Shown in pieces: positions 43,205 to 52,419 of a DNA stretch of 64,000 nt. The stretch lies in assembly GCF_027922165.1 (NCBI RefSeq), contig NZ_BSFD01000002.1, positions 354,874 to 418,873 of the forward strand. Direction: 5' to 3'. The DNA comes from Brevundimonas intermedia (GTDB lineage Bacteria; Pseudomonadota; Alphaproteobacteria; Caulobacterales; Caulobacteraceae). The position numbers were made by a program, and so were the translations under genes. Every line of letters begins with the position of its first letter. The first letter of the stretch is position 1. The notes under the pieces were generated by a model, which saw only the letters and a program-made list of their open reading frames with translations, had not been told where the DNA came from and did not search any database.

Positions 43205-43701
43205 GGATTCGCCATGCGCTGACGGCGGTCGCCCTGGTCGCTACATCGGCGTGCGAGGCCAACACCGACCGCTGGATCGAACGGCAAACTGCCGTCGATC
43301 CACCCGAACTGTGGCAAGTCGAGGCCTTGGGCGCAGACGTTCAGCCGGTTCGGATATGCGTCGATGGTTTCCTGCGAAAAGGGTTCAGCGCTCCCCTGCC
43401 GGAAGTTAATGGCCGACCATGCATCCCGATGGGAAAATCGATCACGACGCCCGACGCCACCCTCCAACGCTGCACGTTAGGCCATGAAGACGTTTTGGTT
43501 CGGGTCACCCGAACAGGGGACGACGACGTGTTTACTGTGGCGCTTCGGGTCACCCTGATCAGCGGACACAAAGATGCGTCGGCGGTCCAGACACGACGTT
43601 ATACTCGTCTTGGCGCCTGCCCGAAGGGTTGGAAGGTCGGAGACGTGACCGACCAAAAGGGCCGGCGCACGAACGAAGTCTGGCCTCCAGTGTGGCGATA
43701 A
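43201..43701 (+). CDS. Secreted protein, probable lipoprotein, function unknown
   Basis: 166 aa. MRIRHALTAVALVATSAC is a signal with a lipobox-like ATSAC. The mature part has cysteines in VRICVDGF, GRPCIPMG, LQRCTLGH and LGACPKGW, allowing two disulfides. It also has a beta-rich stretch (DVLVRVTRTGDDDVFTVAL). No family recognised. It is translationally coupled (ATGA) to the membrane protein upstream, and both should be controlled by the BlaI-type operator at 42684. Confidence 0.75.
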   Translation: MRIRHALTAVALVATSACEANTDRWIERQTAVDPPELWQVEALGADVQPVRICVDGFLRKGFSAPLPEVNGRPCIPMGKSITTPDATLQRCTLGHEDVLVRVTRTGDDDVFTVALRVTLISGHKDASAVQTRRYTRLGACPKGWKVGDVTDQKGRRTNEVWPPVWR

Positions 43702-43753
43702 GCCAGGGGGATAAGGTGAGCGATGGAACTGGGTTTCAAGCTCACCCCGTCCC

Positions 43754-45451
43754 CTACCCGATCAACGCCCGCGCCGCCGCCCTTGCCTCATCGGTGATCT
43801 CCGCCCCCGACAGCATCCGCGCGATCTCCTCCTGACGGCGCGCGTCGTCCAGGGCCACCACCGTGGTGGTGGTCGCGCCGTCGTGGTCGGCCTTCATCAC
43901 CTTCCAGTGGGCGTGGCCACGGGCGGCGACCTGGGGGCTGTGGGTGACGACCAGGACCTGGGCGCCGGTGGACAGGCGTTTCAGGCGCGAGCCGACGGCC
44001 TCGGCCACGGCGCCGCCGACGCCCTGGTCGACCTCGTCGAAGATCATGACCGGCTGGCGCATGTCCTCGCGGCTGGCCAGGGCCGCCTTCATGGCCAGGG
44101 CGAACCGGGCCAGTTCGCCGCCTGAGGCAATGGCGTCCAGCGGGCCGAAATCGGTTCCGGCGTTGGTGGCGATCTGGAAGCGCACGGTCTCGACCCCGTC
44201 GGGGCCGCGCCGGCCCTCGATCGGCTCCAGGGCGACGCGGAACCGGGCGCGCTCCAGCTTCAGCGGGCCCAGTTCGCCCATGACGGCGGCGGTCAGGCGG
44301 TCGGCCGCCGCCTCGCGCGCCGAGGTCAGGAAGGTGGCGGCCAGATCATAGGATTCGGCGGCCTCGGCGGCTTCGCGGCCGGCGTTGGCCAGGGCCTCCT
44401 CCCCGTCCTCGATCAGGCGCAGCTGCTCGCGAAGACGGATGCGCAGCGACGGCAAGGCGTCGACCGTGGTGTTCAGCTTGCGGGCGGCGGCGCGCAGGGC
44501 GAACAGCCGTTCCTCGGCCTTGTCCAGGCGGCCGGGTTCATAGTCGAAGGCGTCGGCGGCGGCGTCCACGGCGGCGACGGCCTCGGCCGCCTCGACCATG
44601 GTGCGGTCGATGGCCTCGACGGCGGCGGACAGTTTGACGATGACCGGATGGTCGCCCTCGGCCCCCGCCTGGCCGGCGCGCTGGCGGGCGTGTTCGACGG
44701 CGCGAAGCGCCGCGCCCAGTTTCTGGCTCAGCTTGTCGCCGCCCAGCTGGGCGCGGGCGTCGGCCAGGTCGGCGATGGCTTTTTCGGCGGCGCCCAGCAG
44801 GGCGCGTTCGCCGGCCAGTTCCGTCTCCTCGTCGGCGCGGGGGTCCAGGGCGTCCAGTTCGGACAGGTTGAGCGTGATCTCCTCGACGCGGGCGGCGGCG
44901 TCGGCGGCCTGGGCCTTCAGCTCGGCCAGCTTGGCCTCAGCGGCCTTGAGCTTGGTCGAGGCGGCGGCGACGGCCTGGAGCTGGGGCTGGAGGCCGCCAT
45001 AGGCGTCCAGCAGCCCCCGGTGGGTGCGCCAGTCCAGCAGGCCGACGGTTTCGTGCTGGCCGTGGACTTCGACCAGGGCGGCGCCGATCTCGCGCAGGGC
45101 CGTGACCCCGGCGGGCTGGTCGTTGACATAGGCCCGGCTGCGGCCGTCGGCGTTCAGCACCCGGCGCAGGATCAGGTCCTCGCCCGGCTGGACCTCGAAT
45201 CCCTTGTCGGCGATCAGGGCCAGCAGGTCGGGATCGTCCGGGGCGCTGAAGATGGCGGTGGCCACGGCCTGTTTGGCCCCGTGGCGCACCAGGCCGGCGT
45301 CGCCGCGCCCGCCCAGGGCCAGGCCCAGGGCGTCCAGAATGATCGACTTGCCCGCCCCCGTCTCGCCGGTCAGCACGGTCAGGCCGGTCTCGACGTCGAG
45401 ATCCAGCACGTCGACCAGGACGACGTCGCGGATGGAAAGGGCGGTCAGCAT
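43754..45451 (-). CDS. recN: DNA repair protein RecN
   Basis: 565 aa. SMC-like: N-terminal Walker A GETGAGKSIILDALGLALG after LSIRDVVLVD, a long coiled coil in the middle (AEAKLAELKAQAADAAARVE...), then the ABC signature ASGGELARFALAMKAAL and Walker B VMIFDEVDQGVGG, and VTHSPQVAARG (switch). RecN acts at double-strand breaks. In many alphaproteobacteria bamD and recN are neighbours; here a BrnTA pair lies between them. No LexA box was found upstream. Confidence 0.97.
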   Translation of the reverse strand: MLTALSIRDVVLVDVLDLDVETGLTVLTGETGAGKSIILDALGLALGGRGDAGLVRHGAKQAVATAIFSAPDDPDLLALIADKGFEVQPGEDLILRRVLNADGRSRAYVNDQPAGVTALREIGAALVEVHGQHETVGLLDWRTHRGLLDAYGGLQPQLQAVAAASTKLKAAEAKLAELKAQAADAAARVEEITLNLSELDALDPRADEETELAGERALLGAAEKAIADLADARAQLGGDKLSQKLGAALRAVEHARQRAGQAGAEGDHPVIVKLSAAVEAIDRTMVEAAEAVAAVDAAADAFDYEPGRLDKAEERLFALRAAARKLNTTVDALPSLRIRLREQLRLIEDGEEALANAGREAAEAAESYDLAATFLTSAREAAADRLTAAVMGELGPLKLERARFRVALEPIEGRRGPDGVETVRFQIATNAGTDFGPLDAIASGGELARFALAMKAALASREDMRQPVMIFDEVDQGVGGAVAEAVGSRLKRLSTGAQVLVVTHSPQVAARGHAHWKVMKADHDGATTTTVVALDDARRQEEIARMLSGAEITDEARAAARALIG

Positions 45452-45506
45452 GGGCGCACGCGATTCGGCATGGGGCGCAGTCTAGCGCGCGGCGGCGTGA
45501 AAGGAA

Positions 45507-45788
45507 TCAGAGACCGGAGGCCCGGCGAAGCGCGGCGTTGATGCCCGACTGCCACCCCGGCCCCTGGGCCCGCCAATGCTCCAGCAGATCGGCGTCCAGC
45601 CGCAGGGTGACCTGCTGTTTGGGCGCGTCGACCTTGGGGCGGCCGGGGGCGCGTTTGAACTGGTTTAGGATGTAGTCGGGCAGGACTTCACGCGCCGGGC
45701 GGAGTTTGGCAGCCATCTCCTCGGTCAACTCAGGCGCGTCGTCCTCGTCCAGAGGAACGGTTTCCCAGTCTAGCTCTCGCTTCGCCAT
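45507..45788 (-). CDS. brnA: BrnA-family antitoxin
   Basis: 93 aa. The C-terminal part is a ribbon-helix-helix DNA-binding domain (KQQVTLRLDADLLEHWRAQG, WQSGINAALRRASGL), preceded by GRPKVDAP, as in BrnA. The N-terminal acidic segment (DWETVPLDEDDAPEL) likely wraps the toxin. It overlaps the toxin gene by 19 nt; toxin-first order is normal for BrnTA. Confidence 0.92.
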   Translation of the reverse strand: MAKRELDWETVPLDEDDAPELTEEMAAKLRPAREVLPDYILNQFKRAPGRPKVDAPKQQVTLRLDADLLEHWRAQGPGWQSGINAALRRASGL

Positions 45789-46036
45789 TTCATCAGCTCC
45801 TTTGTCCGCGCCCGCCGAAGACTGATGGCCCGAACATCCTCGCCTCGCACCGTGAAGGTCAAAGCATAGAGCCGACCGTCCACATAGCCGTAAGCGTTGA
45901 AACGGGTCTCTTGATAGTCCTTGCGGGTGTCTTGCCTGACGAAGGCCGCCGCCAAATCCATCTCTTCCGCCAGGCGCAAGGATACGCCGTGCTTCGCGAT
46001 ATTGGCCGCGTCCTTCGCCGGGTCGAAGACGATCAT
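45770..46036 (-). CDS. brnT: BrnT-family RNase toxin
   Basis: 88 aa. The signature FDPAKDAANIAKHGVSL, then RLYALTFTVRGEDVRAISLR and RARTKELM, identify BrnT, a RelE-fold ribonuclease. The ATG at 46036 overlaps the palindrome at 46035-46054, so there is no room for a ribosome site; the message may be leaderless. The module sits between bamD and recN and looks like an insertion into a conserved gene order. Confidence 0.93.
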   Translation of the reverse strand: MIVFDPAKDAANIAKHGVSLRLAEEMDLAAAFVRQDTRKDYQETRFNAYGYVDGRLYALTFTVRGEDVRAISLRRARTKELMKWRSES

Positions 46037-46054
46037 TTATGTAACTACATAAAT
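46035..46054 (-). promoter_or_regulatory. Operator palindrome of brnTA
   Basis: ATTTATGTA-AC-TACATAAAT, perfect 9-bp arms, abutting the brnT start codon. A TTGACG -35 (minus strand, plus coordinates 46060-46065) lies just upstream. BrnA or the BrnTA complex is known to autorepress, and this is the obvious binding site. Confidence 0.72.
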
Positions 46055-46073
46055 CTGACCGTCAAGGGGACGA

Positions 46074-46928
46074 TCAGCCGGGAATGATCCGCTGCAGCCA
46101 GGATTCGCGCTTGGCTTCCGGGGCCTTCTCCGGCGACTGGCCGTTTTCGGTCAGCAGGGCGTAGGCCTCGGCGTACCAGGGGCTGCCGGGGAAGTTGTAG
46201 CCCAGGACGGCGCCGTTGCGGGTCGCCTCTTCCTTCAGGCCCAGCTGCAGATTGACCTCGACAAGACGGTACAGGGCCTCAGGCGTGTGGGAGGTGCGCT
46301 GGAACTCGGGGTTGGCGATGACGGCCTTGTAGCGGTTCAGGGCCGCCAGCGGCTGGTTGGCGCGCTGGTAATAGCGGCCGATGTTCATTTCCTTGCCGGC
46401 CAGCTGGTCGTTGACCATGTCGATCTTAACGGCGGCGTCGCTGGCGTAGGGCGTGCCCGGATAGCGGCGGGCCACGTCCTTCAGACCGGCCAGGGCGGCG
46501 TTGGCGTAGCCCTGGTCGCGGCCCACGTCGGTGATCTGTTCGAAGTTGCAAACCGCCTTCATGTAGAAGGCGTAGGCCGCCGACGGATTGCCCGGGAACA
46601 GCGAGATGAACCGGTCCGAGGCCGCGATAGCTTCAGCGTAATTATTGTTCTGGTAGTAGGCGTAGACCTGCATCAGGATCGAGCGACGGGCCCAGTCCGA
46701 ATAGGGATGCTGGCGTTCCACCTCCTGGAAATAGTCGACGGCGTCGGCCCAGCGCTTCTGTTCCAGACGCTGATAACCGGTGTTGTACAGCGCCTCGACC
46801 GGCCGCTCTTCATAAGCGAGCTTTGGGCGCTTATTGCCGGCGCAACCCGAAATTGTCAGAGCGGCGGCCGCCGCGGCCATCAGCACCAGGCCGGAACGGA
46901 ACTTAGAAACGGACAAGGACGACCCCAT
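46074..46928 (-). CDS. bamD: Outer-membrane assembly factor BamD
   Basis: 284 aa. Signal with lipobox LTISGCAG, then TPR-like repeats (ALYNTGYQRLEQKRWADAVD, QHPYSDWARRSILMQVYAYY, ALAGLKDVARRYPGTPYA, IGRYYQRANQPLAALNRY, EALYRLVEVNLQLGLKEEA). BamD is the essential lipoprotein of the BAM complex that folds beta-barrel proteins into the outer membrane. It is divergent from prs, with a 192-nt gap that carries both promoters. Confidence 0.96.
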   Translation of the reverse strand: MGSSLSVSKFRSGLVLMAAAAAALTISGCAGNKRPKLAYEERPVEALYNTGYQRLEQKRWADAVDYFQEVERQHPYSDWARRSILMQVYAYYQNNNYAEAIAASDRFISLFPGNPSAAYAFYMKAVCNFEQITDVGRDQGYANAALAGLKDVARRYPGTPYASDAAVKIDMVNDQLAGKEMNIGRYYQRANQPLAALNRYKAVIANPEFQRTSHTPEALYRLVEVNLQLGLKEEATRNGAVLGYNFPGSPWYAEAYALLTENGQSPEKAPEAKRESWLQRIIPG

Positions 46929-47120
46929 GACGAGCGGAGACCGGCCTTAGGACAGGCCTCCGGAAACGAACGCGGCGATCTCTAGCACCCACGACCGGGA
47001 CACGCCATGCCGACGAAAACTCTCCGCACACGACTTGCCCTGCCCGGCTCCGCTGGTAAAGAGCGCGCCAACCGACCGCCGTTCATGGGGGTCGGATGAC
47101 GGCGAAAGGATGACCAGCTG

Positions 47121-48056
47121 ATGAAGCTGCTCTCAGGCAACTCCAACCGGGCCCTTTCCCAGGCCATCGCGGACCATCTGGACGGACCGCTGACCAAGGC
47201 CCAGGTCAAGCGTTTCGCCGACAACGAGGTCTTCGCCGTCATCGAGGAGAACGTCCGGGGAGAGGACGTCTTCATCCTTCAGTCGACCAGCTATCCAGCC
47301 AACGACAATCTGATGGAGTTGCTGATCATCACGGACGCCCTGGTGCGCGCGTCCGCCCGGCGGATCACGGCCGTCATGCCCTATTTCGGCTATGCCCGTC
47401 AGGACCGGAAAACAGGCGGCCGCACGCCGATCTCGGCGAAGCTGGTGGCCAATCTGATCACCCGCGCCGGCGCCGACCGAGTGCTGACCATGGATCTGCA
47501 CGCCGGCCAGATTCAGGGCTTCTTCGACATCCCGACCGACAATCTGGTGGCCACCCCGGTCCTGGCCCAGGACATCCGCGAACATTATTCGCGTGGCGAC
47601 GACCTGATGATCGTCTCGCCCGACGTCGGCGGCGTGGTGCGCGCCCGCTCTCTGGCCAGCCGTCTGAACGCCGACCTGGCCATCGTCGACAAGCGCCGCC
47701 CGAAGGCGGGCGAGAGCGAGGTCATGAACATCATCGGCGACGTCGAAGGCCGCCGTTGCATCCTGTTCGACGACATCGTCGATTCCGGCGGCACCCTGGT
47801 GAACGCGGCGAAGGCCCTGATGGATCAGGGCGCGACCGAGGTCTCGGCCTATATCAGCCATGGCGTCCTGTCGGGCCCGGCGGTGCAGCGGATCACCGAC
47901 GGACCGCTGAAGGAACTGGTGATCACGGACTCGATTGAACAGCCGCACGAAGTCTCGAACTGCAAGAAAATCCGCACGGTTTCCGTGGCTCCGCTTATCG
48001 GTGAAGCTATCCGACGGATCGCCAACGAGGAATCCGTGTCGAAGTTGTTCGATTAA
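47121..48056 (+). CDS. prs: Ribose-phosphate pyrophosphokinase
   Basis: 311 aa. The PRPP synthetase motifs are present: [39 protein letters not shown] (flexible loop and ATP site), [20 protein letters not shown] (His/Asp region), [17 protein letters not shown] and the PRPP loop [14 protein letters not shown]. It makes PRPP from ribose-5-phosphate and ATP for nucleotide, His and Trp synthesis. Confidence 0.97.
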   Translation: MKLLSGNSNRALSQAIADHLDGPLTKAQVKRFADNEVFAVIEENVRGEDVFILQSTSYPANDNLMELLIITDALVRASARRITAVMPYFGYARQDRKTGGRTPISAKLVANLITRAGADRVLTMDLHAGQIQGFFDIPTDNLVATPVLAQDIREHYSRGDDLMIVSPDVGGVVRARSLASRLNADLAIVDKRRPKAGESEVMNIIGDVEGRRCILFDDIVDSGGTLVNAAKALMDQGATEVSAYISHGVLSGPAVQRITDGPLKELVITDSIEQPHEVSNCKKIRTVSVAPLIGEAIRRIANEESVSKLFD

Positions 48057-48140
48057 TCTTCGGCAAACCAGTTTCGGCACGTTATAAGCGCCTTCCAGTA
48101 AGCGCCCCTGTCGGGGCACATAGTTCTGTGGACGCGCCCT

Positions 48141-49241
48141 ATGCCCAAGGCCTTCATGACCCGCGGCCTGTCGATCGCCGCCCTTGCCGCCGCCGCAATT
48201 CTGGCGAGTTGCAGCACCAAGGAGCCGGAGGTCGCGCCTCCGCCTCCTCCGCCTCCACCTCCGCCCGTCACCCTGAACGAAGGCGTCGCCCAGGCGGCCT
48301 CGATCTATGTGGCCTTCGTGCGCGAGGCCGCCACGATCCAGCCGGGCGGCTTCCCCGACGCGGAATCCATCCAGGCGGCCATTCGCAAGGGCTCGGCCTA
48401 TGAGCCGGCACAGCTGTCGCGCGGCCTGATCGCCTATGGCTCGATCATCGCGCTTCAATCGCCCGAGTTCGTCGCCGGGGTGCGCCAGTTCGCCGCTGAT
48501 CCGACCCAACGCCAGCAGATGATCGCCCAGATCGTCGCCGATCCCGCCTACGCCGCCACCCTGCCGGGCGCGGACGCCGCCGCCGGCCTGATTACGGCGA
48601 CCATCGGCAAGGACGCTGTCGCCATCCGCGCCATCGCCGAAGCGGTCGAGGCCGACGCCTATACCGTCCAGGAACGCCGAGACCCGCGCCGCCGTTGGGC
48701 CACCACCCATATCCCGAACCGCGAAGTGCGGCTGGAAGGCGCCAAGACCCTGTCGGCGGCGGCGATGCTGCCGTCTCCCGAAGAATCGAGCCGACTGTTT
48801 ACGGCCGCCAACACGGGCCAGGGCCTGTCGGTCGAGGCGTCACGCAAGGCGCCGCCCTATACCCCGGCGGTGACCCGCTCGCTGGCGATCGCCGCCCTCG
48901 CCGCCCTTGGCGCGGCAGGCGACGAGGCGCGCGCCAACACCGACGCCCTGGTGGTCGACACAAACAGCGAATTCTGCCTGAACATGTCCAAGCTGATGCT
49001 GTTCCAGTGCCTGGCCGCCTCGCGCCCCAGCTATGAGGACATGTTCTGCCTGGGCCGCCACATCGCCCGCGACCTCGCCACCTGCACCACCCAGGCGGTG
49101 CTGACGACCTCGATCACGGTCGGCGATCCCGAAGAGACGGGCACGCCGCCCGTGTCTGCACAAACCCCTGTCGCGGTTACCCTGGCGCCTACGCCGTCGC
49201 CGACCGCATCCCTGAACACTACGCCCTCCGCGTCCCGCTGA
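48141..49241 (+). CDS. Large lipoprotein of unknown function
   Basis: 366 aa. Signal with lipobox ILASCSTKE followed by a striking Pro run (APPPPPPPPPP) that may cross the peptidoglycan. The rest is Ala-rich and helical (VTLNEGVAQAASIYVAFV, AQLSRGLIAYGSIIAL, ANTGQGLSVEASRKAPPYT). A C-terminal stretch with three cysteines (EFCLNM, FQCLAA, MFCLGRHIARDLATC) is followed by a Thr/Ser/Pro tail. No known domain recognised. A strong terminator follows. Confidence 0.8.
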   Translation: MPKAFMTRGLSIAALAAAAILASCSTKEPEVAPPPPPPPPPPVTLNEGVAQAASIYVAFVREAATIQPGGFPDAESIQAAIRKGSAYEPAQLSRGLIAYGSIIALQSPEFVAGVRQFAADPTQRQQMIAQIVADPAYAATLPGADAAAGLITATIGKDAVAIRAIAEAVEADAYTVQERRDPRRRWATTHIPNREVRLEGAKTLSAAAMLPSPEESSRLFTAANTGQGLSVEASRKAPPYTPAVTRSLAIAALAALGAAGDEARANTDALVVDTNSEFCLNMSKLMLFQCLAASRPSYEDMFCLGRHIARDLATCTTQAVLTTSITVGDPEETGTPPVSAQTPVAVTLAPTPSPTASLNTTPSASR

Positions 49242-49256
49242 GCTTCACAGCAAGAC

Positions 49257-49296
49257 AAGGCCCGCCCCGAGCGATCGGGGCGGGCCTTTTTCTTTG
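49257..49296 (+). terminator. Rho-independent terminator
   Basis: A perfect 12-bp stem GGCCCGCCCCGA / TCGGGGCGGGCC with loop GCGA, extended by AA/TT, followed by TTTTTCTTT. It ends the lipoprotein gene and also faces the 3' end of the convergent small gene at 49311. Confidence 0.93.
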
Positions 49297-49310
49297 CGAG
49301 GACGCGAGGC

Positions 49311-49520
49311 CTATTCGTAGCCGTGGGCGGCTTCGTTGATCACCTGGGACGGCATGGATGAGAAGTCCACCGCGATCGGATTGGCGACCTTGGCCTGATA
49401 GGTCCGCAGAACGTGCGTCATGCGGCGACGCACCTCGCGTTCGGCCTCAGTGCCAGCATCGAGCGACAGGGGGGCCAGGCAGAAGTCGATGATGGCTTCG
49501 GTTCGGGTCAGCGGTTCCAT
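49311..49520 (-). CDS. Small conserved-looking protein downstream of aceA
   Basis: 69 aa: MEPLTRTEAIIDFCLAPLSL at the N terminus, then EREVRRRMTHVLRTYQAKVA. It is probably helical. AAGGAAAGGAACC is a good ribosome site in front of the ATG, and the gene follows aceA by 29 nt on the same strand, so it is likely co-transcribed. I do not recognise the family. Confidence 0.65.
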   Translation of the reverse strand: MEPLTRTEAIIDFCLAPLSLDAGTEAEREVRRRMTHVLRTYQAKVANPIAVDFSSMPSQVINEAAHGYE

Positions 49521-49549
49521 GGAGGTTCCTTTCCTTAGCTGAGGGGGCC

Positions 49550-50830
49550 TTAAGCCGCGTGGGTGAACTGGGCGGTCTCGGTCGAGTCCTTCAGCGCCGT
49601 CGTCGAGGACGTGCCGTTGGAGATGACCGTGGCGACCTGGTCGAAATAGCCGGTGCCGACTTCGCGCTGGTGGCGCGTGGCGGTGTAGCCGATGGCCTCA
49701 TTGGCGAACTCGCGCTGCTGCAGCTCCGAATAGGCCGCCATCCCACGATCCCGATAGCCGTCGGCCAGCTCGAACATCGAGTTGTTCAACGCGTGGAAGC
49801 CGGCCAGGGTCACGAACTGGAACTTGTAGCCCATGGCCCCCAGCTCGCGCTGGAACTTGGCGATCGTGGCGTCGTCCAGCTTGGCCTTCCAGTTGAATGA
49901 CGGCGAGCAGTTATAGGCCATCAGCTTGCCCGGATGCTTCTTCTGGATCGCCTCGGCGAACTTCTTCGCGTCGTCCAGATCCGGGTGCGACGTCTCCCAC
50001 CACAGCAGGTCGGCGATATTGGCGTAGGACAGGCCCCGCGCGATGCAGTGGTCCAGCCCCGTGCCCTCTTTCAGGCGGAAGAAGCCCTCGGGCGTGCGGT
50101 TGTCGCGGTCGATGAAAGGCTGGTCCCGCTCGTCGATGTCCGAGGTTATCAGCTGGGCGCTTTCGGCGTCGGTGCGGGCGACCGTGATGGTCGGCGTGCC
50201 CATGACGTCTGCGGCTAAACGCGCGGCGACCAGATTGCGCTCATGCGCCTGGGTTGGGATCAGGACCTTGCCGCCCAGGTGGCCGCACTTCTTCTCGGAC
50301 GCCAGCTGGTCCTCGAAGTGGACGCCGGCGGCGCCCGCCTCGATGAAGGCCTTCATGATCTCGAAGCTGTTCAGCGGCCCGCCGAAGCCGGCCTCGGCGT
50401 CCGCGACAATGGGGACGAACCAATCGCGTTTCGCGCCGCCCTCGGCATGCTCGATCTGGTCGGCGCGTTGCAGGGTGCGGTTGATGCGGCGGCACAGTTC
50501 CGGCGCGGCGTTGGCCGGGTACAGCGACTGGTCCGGATACATGGCGCCGGCCGTATTGGCGTCGGCCGCCACCTGCCAGCCCGACAGATAGATGGCCTTC
50601 AGCCCCGCCCGGACCATCTGCATGGCCTGGTTGCCGGTGACCGCGCCCAGGGCGTTGATGAAGGGCTCGTCGTGCAGCAGCTGCCACAGGCGGTTGGCGC
50701 CGCGCTCGGCGAGCGTATGGGTGACCGGCACCGAGCCGCGCAGGCGCAGGACGTCGTCCGGCGTATAGGGGCGCTCGATGCCGTCGAAACGGCCGGCGGG
50801 CGAAGGAACCAGATCGGCGAAGGTGGTCAT
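49550..50830 (-). CDS. aceA: Isocitrate lyase
   Basis: 426 aa from [19 protein letters not shown]; the open frame further upstream overlaps the promoter. Motifs: [33 protein letters not shown] (metal site), [20 protein letters not shown] with the catalytic KKCGH, and [12 protein letters not shown]. It cleaves isocitrate to succinate and glyoxylate, the first step of the glyoxylate shunt during growth on acetate or fatty acids. It is divergent from a RamB/ScfR-type regulator gene, and the shared region holds a long inverted repeat. Confidence 0.97.
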   Translation of the reverse strand: MTTFADLVPSPAGRFDGIERPYTPDDVLRLRGSVPVTHTLAERGANRLWQLLHDEPFINALGAVTGNQAMQMVRAGLKAIYLSGWQVAADANTAGAMYPDQSLYPANAAPELCRRINRTLQRADQIEHAEGGAKRDWFVPIVADAEAGFGGPLNSFEIMKAFIEAGAAGVHFEDQLASEKKCGHLGGKVLIPTQAHERNLVAARLAADVMGTPTITVARTDAESAQLITSDIDERDQPFIDRDNRTPEGFFRLKEGTGLDHCIARGLSYANIADLLWWETSHPDLDDAKKFAEAIQKKHPGKLMAYNCSPSFNWKAKLDDATIAKFQRELGAMGYKFQFVTLAGFHALNNSMFELADGYRDRGMAAYSELQQREFANEAIGYTATRHQREVGTGYFDQVATVISNGTSSTTALKDSTETAQFTHAA

Positions 50831-50936
50831 GGTCGAACTCGGTCTCTGAATGGCGCGGCCGCAGCCGCCGTCTCGGAGACAAGAACACGCAACAGTCACG
50901 AATGACACAGCATCATCCGGCTATTTGATGTCACTT

Positions 50937-50976
50937 TGTCACATCATGACTTTGCATAATCGGTCATGTTGTGACA
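50937..50976. promoter_or_regulatory. Long inverted repeat between aceA and its probable regulator
   Basis: TGTCACATCATGAC (50937-50950) and GTCATGTTGTGACA (50963-50976) match as inverted arms in 13 of 14 positions around a 12-nt centre containing TTTGCAT. The right arm ends 10 nt before the regulator ATG (50987), the left arm is 107 nt before aceA. TTTGCA is also the core of the RamB/PccR-type operators. It is most simply the operator of the adjacent regulator. Confidence 0.65.
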
Positions 50977-50986
50977 TTCTGCGACC

Positions 50987-52417
50987 ATGGACACCTCCGC
51001 CGATCGCAAGCTCTTCCTCGGCGCCCGGCTGAAGCGGCTGCGGCGCGACCTGAGCCTGACCCAGACGGCCATGGCGGCCGACCTGGGGGTTTCCCCCAGC
51101 TATCTCAATCACATAGAACGCAACCAGCGGCCCGTTTCGGCCCAGCTTCTGCTGCGTCTGGCCGAAACCTATGACGTCGATCTGCGCAGCCTGAACCAGG
51201 GCGGCGCGGCCGATCAGGCGCGGCTGACCGAGATCCTGGCCGACCCGCTGTTCAAGGGTCTGTCCGCCCCGCGCCACGAACTGGTGCAACTGCTGGAGGA
51301 GGCGCCGGGCGTCGCCGACGCCATGCTGCGCCTGTATCAGGCCTTCGACGACGGCCGCACCCGGGCCCGCGCCGCAGCCGAGAACGGCGAAGGCCTGGTC
51401 GAGACCAGCCCGGCCGAATGGGTGCGCGAATACATCCAGTCGCGCGGCAACCACTTCCCCGAACTGGACCAGATGGGCGAGGTCCTGGCCGACGCCCTGG
51501 CGGCCGAGGCGCCGGCCCACGCCGACGGTTTCGAACCCGCCGCCCGCCAGCGGCTGGCGGCCAAACACGACCTGGGCGTCCGCACTTTGCCGGCCGAGGT
51601 CATGGTGGAATGGACCCGGCGCTACGACCTGCACCGCCGCCGCCTGCTGCTGTCCGAGACCCTGGGCCCGTCCTCGCGCGCCTTCGCCATCGCCTATCAG
51701 CTGGCCCTGGTCGAACACGGCCCGGCCCTAAACGACATGGTCCAGACCGCGAACGCCGCGGACGGACCGACGCGATCCCTGCTGAAGGTGGCCCTGACCA
51801 ACGCCCTGGCGGCCGCGACCCTGATGCCCTACGCCGCCTTCCAGCGCACGGCGGAAGAGACGGGCTATGACCTGGCGCGGCTCCAGGCCCGGTTCGGGGT
51901 CAGCTACGAACAAGCGGCGCATCGGCTGACCACCCTGTCGCGGCCGACGGCGCGGGGCGTGCCCTTCTTCCTGATGCGGGTGGATCAGGCGGGCAATATC
52001 TCCAAACGCTATGCGGCCGGCGCCTTTCCCTTCTCGCGCTTCGGCGGCGCCTGCCCGCGCTGGCGGCTACACTCCGCCTTCCGCACACCGGGTCGGATCA
52101 TCACCCAGATCATCGAGACCCCAGATGGCGGCCGCTGGTTCACCTTCGCTCGTACGGTCGAACGCCAGGGTCAGGACGGGTACGGCGAGACCCACGACTT
52201 GGCCGTCGGTCTGGGCTGCGAGCTGCGCCACGCCCATAGGCTGGCCTATGCCCACGGCCTGGATCTGGAACGGCCCGAGGTCACCCCCATCGGCCCCGCC
52301 TGCCGCCTGTGCCACCGCCACCCCTGCGCCGAACGCGCGGCCGCGCCGATCGACCGGCCGCTCGCCGTGGACGACTGGTCAAAGTCGGTCAGCCCCTATC
52401 CTTTCGCGGCGATGTGA
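50987..52417 (+). CDS. ScfR/RamB-type transcriptional regulator of acetate/short-chain acyl metabolism
   Basis: 476 aa. The N-terminal XRE helix-turn-helix (LGARLKRLRRDLSLTQTAMA, LGVSPSYLNHIERNQRPVSA) is followed by an IrrE-like core region and the C-terminal DUF2083-type domain (ISKRYAAGAFPFSRFGGACP, HRLAYAHGLDLE) with Cys-rich CRLCHRHPCAERA. Relatives RamB and PccR control glyoxylate-shunt or propionyl-CoA genes in response to acyl-CoA. The divergent position next to aceA argues for direct control of isocitrate lyase. There is no Shine-Dalgarno before the ATG. Confidence 0.9.
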   Translation: MDTSADRKLFLGARLKRLRRDLSLTQTAMAADLGVSPSYLNHIERNQRPVSAQLLLRLAETYDVDLRSLNQGGAADQARLTEILADPLFKGLSAPRHELVQLLEEAPGVADAMLRLYQAFDDGRTRARAAAENGEGLVETSPAEWVREYIQSRGNHFPELDQMGEVLADALAAEAPAHADGFEPAARQRLAAKHDLGVRTLPAEVMVEWTRRYDLHRRRLLLSETLGPSSRAFAIAYQLALVEHGPALNDMVQTANAADGPTRSLLKVALTNALAAATLMPYAAFQRTAEETGYDLARLQARFGVSYEQAAHRLTTLSRPTARGVPFFLMRVDQAGNISKRYAAGAFPFSRFGGACPRWRLHSAFRTPGRIITQIIETPDGGRWFTFARTVERQGQDGYGETHDLAVGLGCELRHAHRLAYAHGLDLERPEVTPIGPACRLCHRHPCAERAAAPIDRPLAVDDWSKSVSPYPFAAM

Positions 52418-52419
52418 GT

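Noticed and set aside
45452..45506. LexA box upstream of recN
   Set aside because: No GTTC-N7-GTTC in the gap or just upstream of it.
50951..50960. Classical RamB box
   Set aside because: Only TTTGCAT is shared; it may be chance within the longer inverted repeat, so it is mentioned but not called.
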